Shown: one piece after another, positions 33,692 through 42,038 of the stretch
How the letters are laid out: every line of letters starts with the position of its first letter
How positions within the stretch are numbered: position 1 is the stretch's first letter
NCBI GenBank assembly: GCA_029309925.1
Contig: JARKND010000005.1
Span: 1,240,001-1,304,000 of the forward strand
Direction of reading: 5' to 3'
DNA length: 64,000 nucleotides
DNA from: Fulvivirgaceae bacterium JP3-4
GTDB taxonomy: Bacteria > Bacteroidota > Bacteroidia > Cytophagales > Cyclobacteriaceae
Translations under genes and position numbers: made by a program
The notes under the pieces: model-generated
Databases searched by the model: none
What the model was told of the DNA's origin: nothing
The model's input: only the letters and a program-made list of their open reading frames with translations

Positions 33692-33735
33692 TGTGAGTCT
33701 ATTTATTCAAGCTCACTCTGCGTCATTCGGCCACT

Positions 33736-34305
33736 TTACACGCTTTTTACTATTCTAGAATCAACTTTGTAGATTGCAGTGATATTTGCGTTTGTACCTG
33801 CTGTTGGTAAGCCTCTGTAGATATTAGCAGTTTCATCAACAGCTAAGTATCGGTACGTTTGCAACCAGACAAAAACATTATCATGATCAATATCAGGTTG
33901 ACCTAGTTCTCTTGTTAACGTTGCGTATCTGTCATCTGATGACTTTAGAAGGTGCAAAGCCTGATGCACACGTGCGCCAATATCTAATGGTAATTCCCAA
34001 TTGGTATCAAGATCATATCTATTTAATGCGATATGAATAATCAAACGACCTTGAATAATTTGCGTACCTAGTCCTTGGGTGTTAATACCGTCAATTACCG
34101 GTTCGATAAATGCAGCAGGAAAATCAAACACAGGAGCAATATTCTTTGAAATCTGATCTGTGCTATAGTCATTCTGACGACCTAAACGATTGATTTGATT
34201 ATTATAAAGGTTAACATGTCGGAAGACTTTTGTAGTGTCCTCGTAGCGTAAATCATTTAATTTTTGAATGACATCTTTAATAAGTTGTCGTAATCCGTCT
34301 TCCAT
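33736..34305 (-). CDS. Mu gp37-like (DUF1834-type) head-tail protein (189 aa)
   Basis: Helical start (EDGLRQLIKDVIQKLNDLRY) followed by FDFPAAFIEPVIDGINTQGL and a central RLIIHIALNRYDLDTNWELP, as in DUF1834/Mu gp37 proteins that act at the head-tail junction. It follows the gpG-like gene by one base, the order seen in Mu-like head modules. Assigned from pattern and order. Confidence 0.6.
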   Translation of the reverse strand: MEDGLRQLIKDVIQKLNDLRYEDTTKVFRHVNLYNNQINRLGRQNDYSTDQISKNIAPVFDFPAAFIEPVIDGINTQGLGTQIIQGRLIIHIALNRYDLDTNWELPLDIGARVHQALHLLKSSDDRYATLTRELGQPDIDHDNVFVWLQTYRYLAVDETANIYRGLPTAGTNANITAIYKVDSRIVKSV

Positions 34306-34306
34306 T

Positions 34307-34708
34307 TCATATGAAAATCTTTTTAGCTAGTGATAAGACACCAGTTCGTATGTTTCTATTTAGCCGTTCCGAAGGTGCTAAAAATGTTCGTTTCGGGTTA
34401 TTACCTAAACCATCATTGTGAAATACTGCATACTCCCGATCAGTTGAAACCTTTACTGTATTTGAATTGATGATTGTCGATCTGATTGATCCTCTTAACG
34501 CACCAGTTCGAACTAATGGTGTGCCTCCAGGTCGATAACCATTTTGTAACGGCCTCCATCTTTTCAAAGTGTCATCAGTAAATCCACCTTGTTTGAAACT
34601 ATCACGATAATGACGTTCAGATAAACCTGCAATTAGTTGCAATGATTGTTTCTGTAACTGATCGAACTTTGATGATAACCTTGCAAATGCTTCACTAAAA
34701 CCTGCCAT
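34307..34708 (-). CDS. Mu gpG-like virion morphogenesis protein (133 aa)
   Basis: Shows the family hallmarks FARLSSKFDQLQKQSLQLIA, then a WRPLQNGYRPGG-type loop, PLVRTGALRGSIRS and DREYAVFHNDG, with FLAPSERLNRNIR at the C-terminus. gpG-like proteins complete tails or connect heads and tails in Mu and P2-like phages. GAATAAATAACCC precedes the start. High-confidence family call by motif. Confidence 0.8.
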   Translation of the reverse strand: MAGFSEAFARLSSKFDQLQKQSLQLIAGLSERHYRDSFKQGGFTDDTLKRWRPLQNGYRPGGTPLVRTGALRGSIRSTIINSNTVKVSTDREYAVFHNDGLGNNPKRTFLAPSERLNRNIRTGVLSLAKKIFI

Positions 34709-34715
34709 GGGTTAT

Positions 34716-34913
34716 TTATTCCTCCAAATACCTCAAACAGAAGAGGCTCGAATTTTCCTTTCGACTTGTTTTGTCATTCTGTTGTAATACGTCATCAGAA
34801 AGAAATACCAAAGGTTGACGGCCTGTCTGCTGTAAATCCTTTTGCAATTTTGCTAAGGCAAGTCTTTTGCGTTCCAACTTGTCTAATTCGAGAAGTTCAT
34901 GTTCGAAATTCAT
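34716..34913 (-). CDS. Small helical protein in the head operon (65 aa)
   Basis: Starts within the end of the minor head gene (four-base overlap) and is one coiled helix (HELLELDKLERKRLALAKLQK) followed by a serine-rich end. No family recognised. Likely translated with its neighbours; function unknown. Confidence 0.45.
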   Translation of the reverse strand: MNFEHELLELDKLERKRLALAKLQKDLQQTGRQPLVFLSDDVLQQNDKTSRKENSSLFCLRYLEE

Positions 34914-36106
34914 TTTACTAATACTCCTTTCCTGAATGAATCAACATTTTTTACGAATTCTGCTTTGGTGATTTGTTCTGATAGATCGTTAGACAAATCG
35001 ACCTGCACTCGAACAGCTTTATCATTCCAGAATTTTAGATACTGACGCTGATATACTTTTCCATTCTTCGTTAACCATACTTCATCTGGATTACTGATAA
35101 CATTTTCTGCAATCGTTGGGTCTTCAAACTTGAAATGTTTTCGCTCCCATAAGATTGGACGTCTACGAAAGTCGGTAAGACGAATTGTATCGTTTTGACT
35201 TAAGTTGTTCATGCCGATGCGATCATTGAACCATTGATTATTATTTACATAATCAGGTTTATACACATATAGATTATTGCGCATTGATTTATAATCAGTC
35301 AAACCATAGTCTTTGTGAGATAGCCCCGATTCTTTAAAGTTCTTAATATGAAATTGAGCATTTGAAAAGACCTCATTCACCTTTGCTTTGTTCTTATCAA
35401 AACCATATTTCTGCATGATGTCATAAGTGGTTTGTTTACCGACTTTAGTTGACTTCAATTGCTTGACAATGTCGGATTGTTTGACAATGTCTTTTTCCTC
35501 AATTTCAGAATCTAGCATTTGACGCCAGCGACATCTACAGTTATATCCTAAAGGTGGATTTAGTAAGTCATGTTGTGATGATCCTACTTTGACAATCATC
35601 CCGTCTAACTTGGCATGTTCGTCACGGACTCTACCATCACCTACTGTATCGAATTGTAAATATGGAAATACATTCTTCGATTGCTGATGTCTAAAATAAT
35701 CTGAATTAGCTTGTGCTGTTGTAAAGGCTGTATCATACTCTGCTTTCAACCATGCATTGTTATATGTGATGTTTAGTTGATTAGCTGCTTTTGAAAATGA
35801 ATCAAATGTCTTGTGTGATTGCAGTAGTCGATTTAATTCGATGACTTGTTTAGCCGTCTTAGCTGCTGCAAACCTTGCTATGTTAGCTTCTTGTAAACTG
35901 ATGCGTAAATGATCAGGTGCATTTAGATCAGTAGTAACACTACCAAAGCCAGAGCTAAAGGCACGCTGCAAAATATTGCGACTAATGCTATAAAGATTGC
36001 TGTCAAAACGAACTTTATCACGCGACCAAATCCTTGCGAATAACGCTTCGTAAGAAGGTAAAAATTGATCAAAGAAGTTGGGAGCCTTAGCATTGATTTC
36101 ATTCAT
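34910..36106 (-). CDS. MuF-type minor head protein with C-terminal BECR nuclease-like domain (398 aa)
   Basis: Residues 90-195 carry the Mu gpF signature RDEHAKLDGMIVKVGSSQHD then PPLGYNCRCRWRQM, a phage head morphogenesis protein placed at the portal. Residues about 285-398 look like a phage-encoded BECR (barnase/EndoU/colicin/RelE) domain: FKFEDPTIAENVISNPDEVW, then VYQRQYLKFWNDKAVRVQVD and a final helix. Such domains sit at the ends of MuF proteins and may enter the host with DNA. Nuclease activity is inferred only. Confidence 0.75.
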   Translation of the reverse strand: MNEINAKAPNFFDQFLPSYEALFARIWSRDKVRFDSNLYSISRNILQRAFSSGFGSVTTDLNAPDHLRISLQEANIARFAAAKTAKQVIELNRLLQSHKTFDSFSKAANQLNITYNNAWLKAEYDTAFTTAQANSDYFRHQQSKNVFPYLQFDTVGDGRVRDEHAKLDGMIVKVGSSQHDLLNPPLGYNCRCRWRQMLDSEIEEKDIVKQSDIVKQLKSTKVGKQTTYDIMQKYGFDKNKAKVNEVFSNAQFHIKNFKESGLSHKDYGLTDYKSMRNNLYVYKPDYVNNNQWFNDRIGMNNLSQNDTIRLTDFRRRPILWERKHFKFEDPTIAENVISNPDEVWLTKNGKVYQRQYLKFWNDKAVRVQVDLSNDLSEQITKAEFVKNVDSFRKGVLVK

Positions 36107-36111
36107 TAATC

Positions 36112-36309
36112 TTATTTGTCTTTTGTCTTTCTTGTTTTAAACCAAGAATAAACTTGAAGCCCCCAGTAAGCAATTTTTATTATAACAAGTACCCAAGTAC
36201 ACAACAGTACCGCTACCTCTATTTGATCCGCAAACACTGATAGGTCTTTTAGGATTACTGCCATAAAGCCACCTATTATGGTTAGGATTGTTCCGATTTC
36301 TTCTTTCAT
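36112..36309 (-). CDS. Small two-helix membrane protein, holin candidate (65 aa)
   Basis: Two hydrophobic helices (IGTILTIIGGFMAVIL and VAVLLCTWVLVIIKIAYWGL) and a strongly basic end (FKTRKTKDK) fit class II holins. It overlaps the portal gene stop by one base and precedes the minor head gene, an odd place for lysis genes but seen in some Mu-like modules. No endolysin gene was recognised beside it. Confidence 0.45.
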   Translation of the reverse strand: MKEEIGTILTIIGGFMAVILKDLSVFADQIEVAVLLCTWVLVIIKIAYWGLQVYSWFKTRKTKDK

Positions 36310-37499
36310 TACTGTGCTTCTCTATTTTCGTTTATGTCACCTTCATTTGCTAAATCAGTCAAGTCAGGTGATGGCATTTGTAATTTTGGTTCAACTTCTA
36401 CATTCAAGAACTCTTCAATTACTTCTGGTGAAATGTCATAGTTCTTCAAAAGCATATCGAACAATTGGATTCTCTCTTTTAAAGGAGCTTGGCGACTGTC
36501 ATTCCATTTAAAGCGTAATCCTTGTAAAGGGTAATTGTATAATTCAATCAACTTTGGAATCAAGCAATCGTTGATATGGTCGGCTACCCATTGTTGATCT
36601 TGCTCTGCAATCTCTTGAGCAGTGTCTTTGTGAACATCAGCTTGTGAGTAGGAGCTACCTTGATCAGATGTCATTGTCTGACCAACAAACAACTTTGATA
36701 ATTCCGAGTTGATTCGAGCAATTAGCTCATTATAGATTTTATGAGTGTCAGACTGTGATTGTTCTTTTAAGTCTAGACTTTCTTCAGGTGAGATGATCGC
36801 AATACGTTCACGACCGGCTGACTGTAAATCGGCTTTTAATCTTGCAACTGCATTTGCATCATTGACATCTGCCTTTGCAACCATGAAATTTGTTGAAAAG
36901 ATTTCAGCGTGTTCTGTCCATGCTGGTAAAGCAAATCGCTTTTGGATGATCAAAGGACCTGCCATTTCTAGCATACCTAAATCACCGGTGTCAATCAAAA
37001 TTGCATTTGGAATGTTAGCAAGGTCGATCCCAACGTTATTATCGGTTGGTGTACTGCGAACTGCATTGTACTCAGGCACAACATTGCGTCTTTGTATATT
37101 GAATACCTTATCAACCAATCCATCACCATCTGTGTCATCTAATTCAATCAGAGAGTAGCCGAAAAATATTGCATCAAGTGTATGTTTAATGAAATCATTG
37201 AACCATTTCTTTTCTAATAGCTTCTTTGCTTCTGTGTTTGAAACACCTTCGTCATTAACCAGTGACCATTTTTCACCCAACACTTTTGCCTTTCGATTGT
37301 TGACAATAGCATATAAGTGTGCATCTTTTAAGATTTCTTCATAGTGATCAATTAAGTAATGTTTTAAAGGCCACTTGTTGATGTAATAACGATCTGCTCT
37401 AGCTTCTTTACGAGCCATTTGCCACTTGACAAGTGATTGAGGGTAGATGTTATGTAACCATTTTAAATCCTTATTTAATGAACTATCATTGTAAGTCAT
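36309..37499 (-). CDS. Portal protein, DUF935 (Mu gp29-like)
   Basis: Clear DUF935 wording: AHLYAIVNNRKAKVLGEKW, then IFFGYSLIELDDTDGDGLVD and ELSKLFVGQTMTSDQGSSYS, followed by ADVHKDTAQEIAEQDQQWVA. The portal forms the DNA entry ring of the head. It sits between DUF1320-like and MuF genes, the Mu order. The C-terminus is proline and acid rich. Confidence 0.9.
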   Translation of the reverse strand: MTYNDSSLNKDLKWLHNIYPQSLVKWQMARKEARADRYYINKWPLKHYLIDHYEEILKDAHLYAIVNNRKAKVLGEKWSLVNDEGVSNTEAKKLLEKKWFNDFIKHTLDAIFFGYSLIELDDTDGDGLVDKVFNIQRRNVVPEYNAVRSTPTDNNVGIDLANIPNAILIDTGDLGMLEMAGPLIIQKRFALPAWTEHAEIFSTNFMVAKADVNDANAVARLKADLQSAGRERIAIISPEESLDLKEQSQSDTHKIYNELIARINSELSKLFVGQTMTSDQGSSYSQADVHKDTAQEIAEQDQQWVADHINDCLIPKLIELYNYPLQGLRFKWNDSRQAPLKERIQLFDMLLKNYDISPEVIEEFLNVEVEPKLQMPSPDLTDLANEGDINENREAQ

Positions 37500-37521
37500 T
37501 TAGTTGAACAATATTTTTTGC

Positions 37522-38061
37522 TTACCAATACCATGCGCGTCTTTCTTGACCCATGATCTTTGGATGTGATAGAGGTTCTTCGACCTCTGGTAATGTTGTC
37601 GACATTTTCCCGTCACGAATTCCCATTAGCCAATTAATTGCCATATCGTGTGCGATCAATCTGTGTTGTGGTATTTGTCTTGGTGAAATGCGTTTATGAA
37701 TATGAAATAGGATAATGTCAATTGTGACTTGCAGAATCTTTTGATCGCGAATGTCATTTAATTCCCAATCACTATTTGCGGAAGGGTCAGCACCATTGGC
37801 AGATATGTCTGATAGTGCTACATAGATTGCATCTTCAAACCAAACAGCATAATCTGCTTCATAGGCAGTTTGACTACTCCATTCTGGTAATGGAAGAAAG
37901 ATTTTTGAAACATCATAAACTGATCGAAGGTATGATTGCACTTCGATTATTGCAGCTTGTTCAGCTTGTGCTAATACTTCATCTAACTCATTTGGGATAA
38001 TTTGAGCCAGGTCATCGGCTTTTATCGCAGTTTCATAATCTCTTCTTTTAATAAATGACAT
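37522..38061 (-). CDS. Mu gp36-like (DUF1320) connector with inserted CBM-like segment (179 aa)
   Basis: The ends match DUF1320: SFIKRRDYETAIKADDLAQI, AAIIEVQSYLRSVYDVSKIF, later LQVTIDIILFHIHKRISPRQ and AINWLMGIRDGKM. Residues 60-103 are extra: WSSQTAYEADYAVWFEDAIY then ANGADPSANSDWE, which reads like a chitin/carbohydrate-binding module of type 5/12. A small surface module in a head-tail connector is unusual. A candidate late promoter lies 23-31 bases upstream. Confidence 0.7.
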   Translation of the reverse strand: MSFIKRRDYETAIKADDLAQIIPNELDEVLAQAEQAAIIEVQSYLRSVYDVSKIFLPLPEWSSQTAYEADYAVWFEDAIYVALSDISANGADPSANSDWELNDIRDQKILQVTIDIILFHIHKRISPRQIPQHRLIAHDMAINWLMGIRDGKMSTTLPEVEEPLSHPKIMGQERRAWYW

Positions 38062-38083
38062 CTTATCTCGATACTTTCTTAGC

Positions 38084-38092
38084 CTATATATT
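38084..38092 (-). promoter_or_regulatory. Candidate late promoter motif AATATATAG
   Basis: On the minus strand GCCAATATATAGGCTAAG lies 23-31 bases before the connector gene, in the gap after the large terminase gene. Same core and near-equal spacing as at two other gene starts. Confidence 0.5.
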
Positions 38093-38120
38093 GGCCAGAT
38101 GACTCAAGATTAGTTCGGAT

Positions 38121-39554
38121 TTAGTATCGAAGCCTCGATTGTGATCTTGCTGTTGTAATAATGTAAGGCATTGCATTACCACCACGTCTCGCAAATGCAG
38201 TCCAATCCATTCTGAAACATTCTGTTAAGAAATAATCTAATGCATCTGAGAAGTGACCATGCTTTTCATAAGAGCCTTTTCTATTTCCTACCATATCACT
38301 TTGACCTTGTTGATGAGTCGGTATGTTACCACGTACCATTTCTTTTAATTTCAGTCCATTGTGATCTTCTTGCAGTTCAAGCATATCACGAATCAAACCT
38401 TTACATTTTGGACTGATTAAAATTGATATTCCGTTATACTCAGACGAGAGAATTAAATTAATCCACTGTCCTCGTAACATAACACGAGGTGCAGAGGCTG
38501 GAATCTTCATTCGAGGATTGAATTTTTTTAATTCCTTTTCAATACGGCCAAAATTGGATTCCGAGTCTAAAGACACATAAGAACGTGCTTTAGCAGATGG
38601 ATCACCGTATACAAACAAGCCTGCATCATGCAATGAATATTCAGGATGTGACTTAAATAGATTACAAATACCTACAACTGTGTTGTGAGGATGTGCTCCT
38701 GTAATTTCATCAATGATCCGAACCTCTTTGCCAACGACTTGAGCAACAATCATTGTCATGTGCGGTAGAACGTTAAAGTCAATTGAGATATGTAAAGGCA
38801 GATTGGGATTGTAGTAGCATCGTCCGAACGAATCAACATGCGAACCGTATCTAAACATCTTATAAAACTCTGCACCTGTTTGTATGCTACCCCATTCACC
38901 AAGCACGTTTACCTTATACATCGATTCATCAAGGTGACGTAAGTTCAGTAAACTTTGTACGGTGTTAGGATTTAGATATGGATTATCTAAATATGTTGTT
39001 CGTTTGATGTATGTTCTATAATGATCTGGATTGTTGTCAAAGAATCGTGATTTCAACCAATGTTCTTGTGAAACTGGGTTAAATGACATTATTACTTGTT
39101 CGTAATTGACTAGACCTTGAGCAGGTCTGAAACCTGACATGACTTCTTCAAATGCTAATTGATTCTTGATTTCGGAAATTTCTTCAAACCAGATAGCGGT
39201 TACACCTGACAAACCCTTCAATCGTTGAGGGTCATCCATCCCTAAGAACAATATTTCAGAATTAAAGTCTGGAAACTTAATCGCTAACGGTGATTTGCGT
39301 ATATCAGCAAATGATTCAACGTTAAATTGTCGAAGCACTTCTTGACACTCTTTATAAGTTGTGTTTGTGTGGTCAGTTATCTTATCACGTATAATAACAA
39401 TGATGTGATTACGCTCAGATAGAATTCTGTAGATCAGCTTTTGACATATTGCGCGACTTTTTCCTGATCCTCGACCTCCGTAAAGAATACTGAAGTAAGA
39501 CTTATCGTAGAAAAATTCATGATAGACAGGCAGTACAAGGTTATTTAAATTCAT
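38121..39554 (-). CDS. terL: Terminase large subunit (477 aa)
   Basis: Walker A GGRGSGKS near residue 26-33, Walker B-like AIWFEEIS near 120, and a C-terminal RNase H-like nuclease with HISIDFNVLPHMT and FVYGDPSAKARSY. It packages DNA into the prohead. PBSX-type layout. Promoter-proximal gene of the structural operon and divergent from the methyltransferase gene. No small-terminase gene is adjacent, which is uncommon. Confidence 0.92.
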   Translation of the reverse strand: MNLNNLVLPVYHEFFYDKSYFSILYGGRGSGKSRAICQKLIYRILSERNHIIVIIRDKITDHTNTTYKECQEVLRQFNVESFADIRKSPLAIKFPDFNSEILFLGMDDPQRLKGLSGVTAIWFEEISEIKNQLAFEEVMSGFRPAQGLVNYEQVIMSFNPVSQEHWLKSRFFDNNPDHYRTYIKRTTYLDNPYLNPNTVQSLLNLRHLDESMYKVNVLGEWGSIQTGAEFYKMFRYGSHVDSFGRCYYNPNLPLHISIDFNVLPHMTMIVAQVVGKEVRIIDEITGAHPHNTVVGICNLFKSHPEYSLHDAGLFVYGDPSAKARSYVSLDSESNFGRIEKELKKFNPRMKIPASAPRVMLRGQWINLILSSEYNGISILISPKCKGLIRDMLELQEDHNGLKLKEMVRGNIPTHQQGQSDMVGNRKGSYEKHGHFSDALDYFLTECFRMDWTAFARRGGNAMPYIITTARSQSRLRY

Positions 39555-39642
39555 GTACTATCTATTCATTCCTAATTGGGCTAAATCCTTGTTTACCAGC
39601 CCAAAAACGCATATTTTTAGCGGGACGAAAACCCACTTTTTA

Positions 39643-41400
39643 ATGAACAAACTTTTTTACGGAGACAATCTCGATGTACTACGTAGGTACATTAAAGACG
39701 AGACTGTCGACCTGTGTTACATTGATCCTCCATTCAACAGTAAAAGGAACTACAACCAGATTTACAATAACATTGGTGCTGAGGACTTAGCGCAAGCACA
39801 AGCTTTCATTGACACTTGGACTTGGGATGAAGCGGCTGAGAAAGGCTTAGACGAGATTCAGTCAAATGAAGGTGGAAGATTCGGTAATCAGACTATCCAA
39901 TTAATAAATGGCTTAGAACAAGTGTTGGGTAAAGGTTCTTTGCTATCATACTTGGTGAGCATCACTTTAAGGGTTGTTGAAATTTATAGAGTTCTAAAAC
40001 CGACCGGCAGTTTCTACTTACACTGCGATCCAACGGCAAGTCACTACCTAAAGATTGTAGTCGATAGTATTTTCTGTTCTCAAAAAGGAATTTTCCAAAA
40101 TGAGATTATTTGGAGAAGAACAGGTTCGCATAATGCAATGCGAAGCTATGGACCAATCCACGATGTGATTCTCTTTTACACAAAAACTAATAAACACGTT
40201 TTCAATATTGTGAAACGTCCTTACATGGTGGGTCATGTCAGTTCGCGTTACAAGATGGAAGGTGAAAAAATGAAATTCACTACGGGTGGAAATATCCTCA
40301 CAGGTTCAGGAAAAACGGATGGTGATTCAGGTAAGAAATGGAAAGGCTTCGATCCATCTGTCAAAAATAGACATTGGGCGATTCCTGGCTTTTTAACTGA
40401 GCAAATGCCTGAAGAGTTTAAAGAGCTTGGTACGTTAGAAAAATTAGACGCACTATACGAGGTTGGCCTTATTGAGATTACTCCGGGAAACGAATGGCCT
40501 GTACCAGTAAAATATCTTGATGAAGATGATGGTCAAGCAATTCAAGATATATGGGCTTATCAACCATACACTGAGAAGACTGTCTACGGTACACAAGATG
40601 GAATTGACAACGATGTAAAGTGGTTAGGTCCGACAGACCCAGAACGTTTAGGTTATCCAACTCAAAAACCAGAAGGCTTATTAGAAAGAATTATTCGAGC
40701 AAGTACATCTGATGATGAAGAGACAGTCGTACTTGATGCATATTGCGGTTGTGGAACTACTATCGCAGTAGCTGAAAAGCTGAAAAAGAAATGGATTGGT
40801 ATTGATGTTACATATCAAAGCATTTCACTTATCCTTAAACGCCTTGAAGATTCATATGGACCAAAGGTGTTAGATAATGTCGAACTAAGTGGAGTACCAA
40901 AAGATATTAAGTCAGCAATTGCATTAGCTGAAAAGAAAGAAGATAAGACAAGAAAAGAATTCGAGAAGTGGGCTGTTCTCACCTATACGAACAACCGAGC
41001 AGTTATAAATGAGAAGAAAGGTGGTGATGGTGGTATTGATGGAACTGGGTACATCGTAGATCAAAACGATATTGGAAAACCGGAAACGAAAACGGTTTTA
41101 TTCAGCGTGAAGTCAAACAAAACACTTAGCCCTGCTGTCGTTAGAGAATTGAATGGAACTCTTGAGCGTGAGAAAGCTGTAGCCGGAGTTTTGATTACGC
41201 TTTATCCAATGGAAAATTTGCAGAAGGAAGCGAAAAAATACGGCATCTATAAGAACAAACTTTTCAATCAAGATTATCCGAAGATTATTGTGATAAGTGT
41301 TGAGGAGATTCTAAAAGGTGAACGTATCACTTTACCAAGCAAGCAGATTGTAAAAAAGGCTAAGGCAAAAGCTGGATTACAAAAAGGATTGGAACTTTGA
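39643..41400 (+). CDS. DNA methyltransferase fused to PD-(D/E)xK endonuclease domain (585 aa)
   Basis: N-terminal beta-class methyltransferase: catalytic motif IV CYIDPPFNS near residue 28 and SAM-binding motif I LDAYCGCGTT near 364, then WIGIDV. The last 140 residues carry GGDGGIDG near 461 and FSVKSNK near 488, the D and (E/Q)xK-type positions of Mrr-like nucleases, here with VK. This gives one-chain modification and restriction. The ATG used here is 30 codons after an upstream in-frame start that would overlap the divergent terminase start. Probably protects or defends the lysogen. Confidence 0.85.
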   Translation: MNKLFYGDNLDVLRRYIKDETVDLCYIDPPFNSKRNYNQIYNNIGAEDLAQAQAFIDTWTWDEAAEKGLDEIQSNEGGRFGNQTIQLINGLEQVLGKGSLLSYLVSITLRVVEIYRVLKPTGSFYLHCDPTASHYLKIVVDSIFCSQKGIFQNEIIWRRTGSHNAMRSYGPIHDVILFYTKTNKHVFNIVKRPYMVGHVSSRYKMEGEKMKFTTGGNILTGSGKTDGDSGKKWKGFDPSVKNRHWAIPGFLTEQMPEEFKELGTLEKLDALYEVGLIEITPGNEWPVPVKYLDEDDGQAIQDIWAYQPYTEKTVYGTQDGIDNDVKWLGPTDPERLGYPTQKPEGLLERIIRASTSDDEETVVLDAYCGCGTTIAVAEKLKKKWIGIDVTYQSISLILKRLEDSYGPKVLDNVELSGVPKDIKSAIALAEKKEDKTRKEFEKWAVLTYTNNRAVINEKKGGDGGIDGTGYIVDQNDIGKPETKTVLFSVKSNKTLSPAVVRELNGTLEREKAVAGVLITLYPMENLQKEAKKYGIYKNKLFNQDYPKIIVISVEEILKGERITLPSKQIVKKAKAKAGLQKGLEL

Positions 41401-41424
41401 TTTGAAACTTAAACAAAACGTTTT

Positions 41425-41613
41425 ATGGCTGACAACAAAGACAAAAAGAAAATCGATGGTAAACGCATCGGTTCCGAACGTTATGAAATCGATTATTGGA
41501 CTAAAAAACTGAAAGTTAATTCGCAGGAATTAGGTGGAGCAAAAAGAGCAACAGGAAGTGAAAGCGTTTCGAAGATTACAAAGTATCTTGATGATAAGAA
41601 GAAAGGAAAATAA
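41425..41613 (+). CDS. DUF3606-like small basic protein (62 aa)
   Basis: Very lysine-rich; ERYEIDYWTKKLKVNSQELG followed by a small helix-turn resembles DUF3606 proteins (YEVxYWTKxLGVSxxxL). It lies 24 bases after the methyltransferase gene and before a terminator, so both share a transcript. Function of DUF3606 is unknown. Confidence 0.65.
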   Translation: MADNKDKKKIDGKRIGSERYEIDYWTKKLKVNSQELGGAKRATGSESVSKITKYLDDKKKGK

Positions 41614-41641
41614 AAAAGGCTAGATTAATTTCTAGCCTTTT
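41612..41641 (+). terminator. Terminator after the DUF3606-like gene
   Basis: AAAAAGGCTAGA and TCTAGCCTTTT form an 11-bp stem around a short A/T loop, with T residues following on both strands. It separates two convergent transcripts. Confidence 0.8.
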
Positions 41642-41647
41642 CATTTT

Positions 41648-41974
41648 TTACCGCTTATATGCGGGAATCCATTCTACAACCTTGTCAATGCTGTCTATCA
41701 AGTGATCTATGTAAATGTTTTTTATTACATGGACAATCTCAAGACTATGCGTCACAAAGTAAATGTCGAATAGATCGAGAACATTTACTGTCAATATGAT
41801 TGGTCCTTGGTAGTGACGTCCGTTGACTTCAAAACGTAAGGCTTCATTTGCAATATTCGTCCAACCATGCGCACCCCATGAGCAAACTTTTTCAAGTCGT
41901 GCGGTCTGGTTGACAAATTCCTGCATCGAATCAAATTGACGAACCGTTAGATTTTTCAAATCGAATTTTTCCAT
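41648..41974 (-). CDS. Unknown phage protein (108 aa)
   Basis: Starts MEKFDLKNLTVRQFDSMQEF; the longer frame upstream is low-complexity and overlaps the next gene. The protein mixes helices and strands (GRHYQGPIILTVNVLDLFDI, YFVTHSLEIVHVIKN). No family is recognised. Separated from the upstream gene by a hairpin, so its expression may depend on read-through. Confidence 0.5.
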   Translation of the reverse strand: MEKFDLKNLTVRQFDSMQEFVNQTARLEKVCSWGAHGWTNIANEALRFEVNGRHYQGPIILTVNVLDLFDIYFVTHSLEIVHVIKNIYIDHLIDSIDKVVEWIPAYKR

Positions 41975-41983
41975 AAGCGTAGG

Positions 41984-42014
41984 AATAAAAAAGGTCGACC
42001 ATTTCTGATCGACC
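41984..42014 (-). terminator. Minus-strand terminator between two small genes
   Basis: On the minus strand GGTCGATCA...TGGTCGACC closes a short loop and is followed by six T residues. It follows the lysine-rich gene and precedes the downstream small gene by ten bases. Confidence 0.7.
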
Positions 42015-42038
42015 CGATGGGCTCCAACACGAATCAAT

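Noticed and set aside
13791-39554. Phage-wide recoding of TAG as a sense codon
   Set aside because: Other structural frames are intact and end in TAA or TGA without internal TAG; only the capsid shows a TAG followed by a long protein-like extension, and the second chaperone ends normally in TAG.
39553-39642. Upstream start for the methyltransferase
   Set aside because: It would overlap the divergent terminase start and add 30 residues unlike the family; the downstream ATG begins at the conserved N-terminus.
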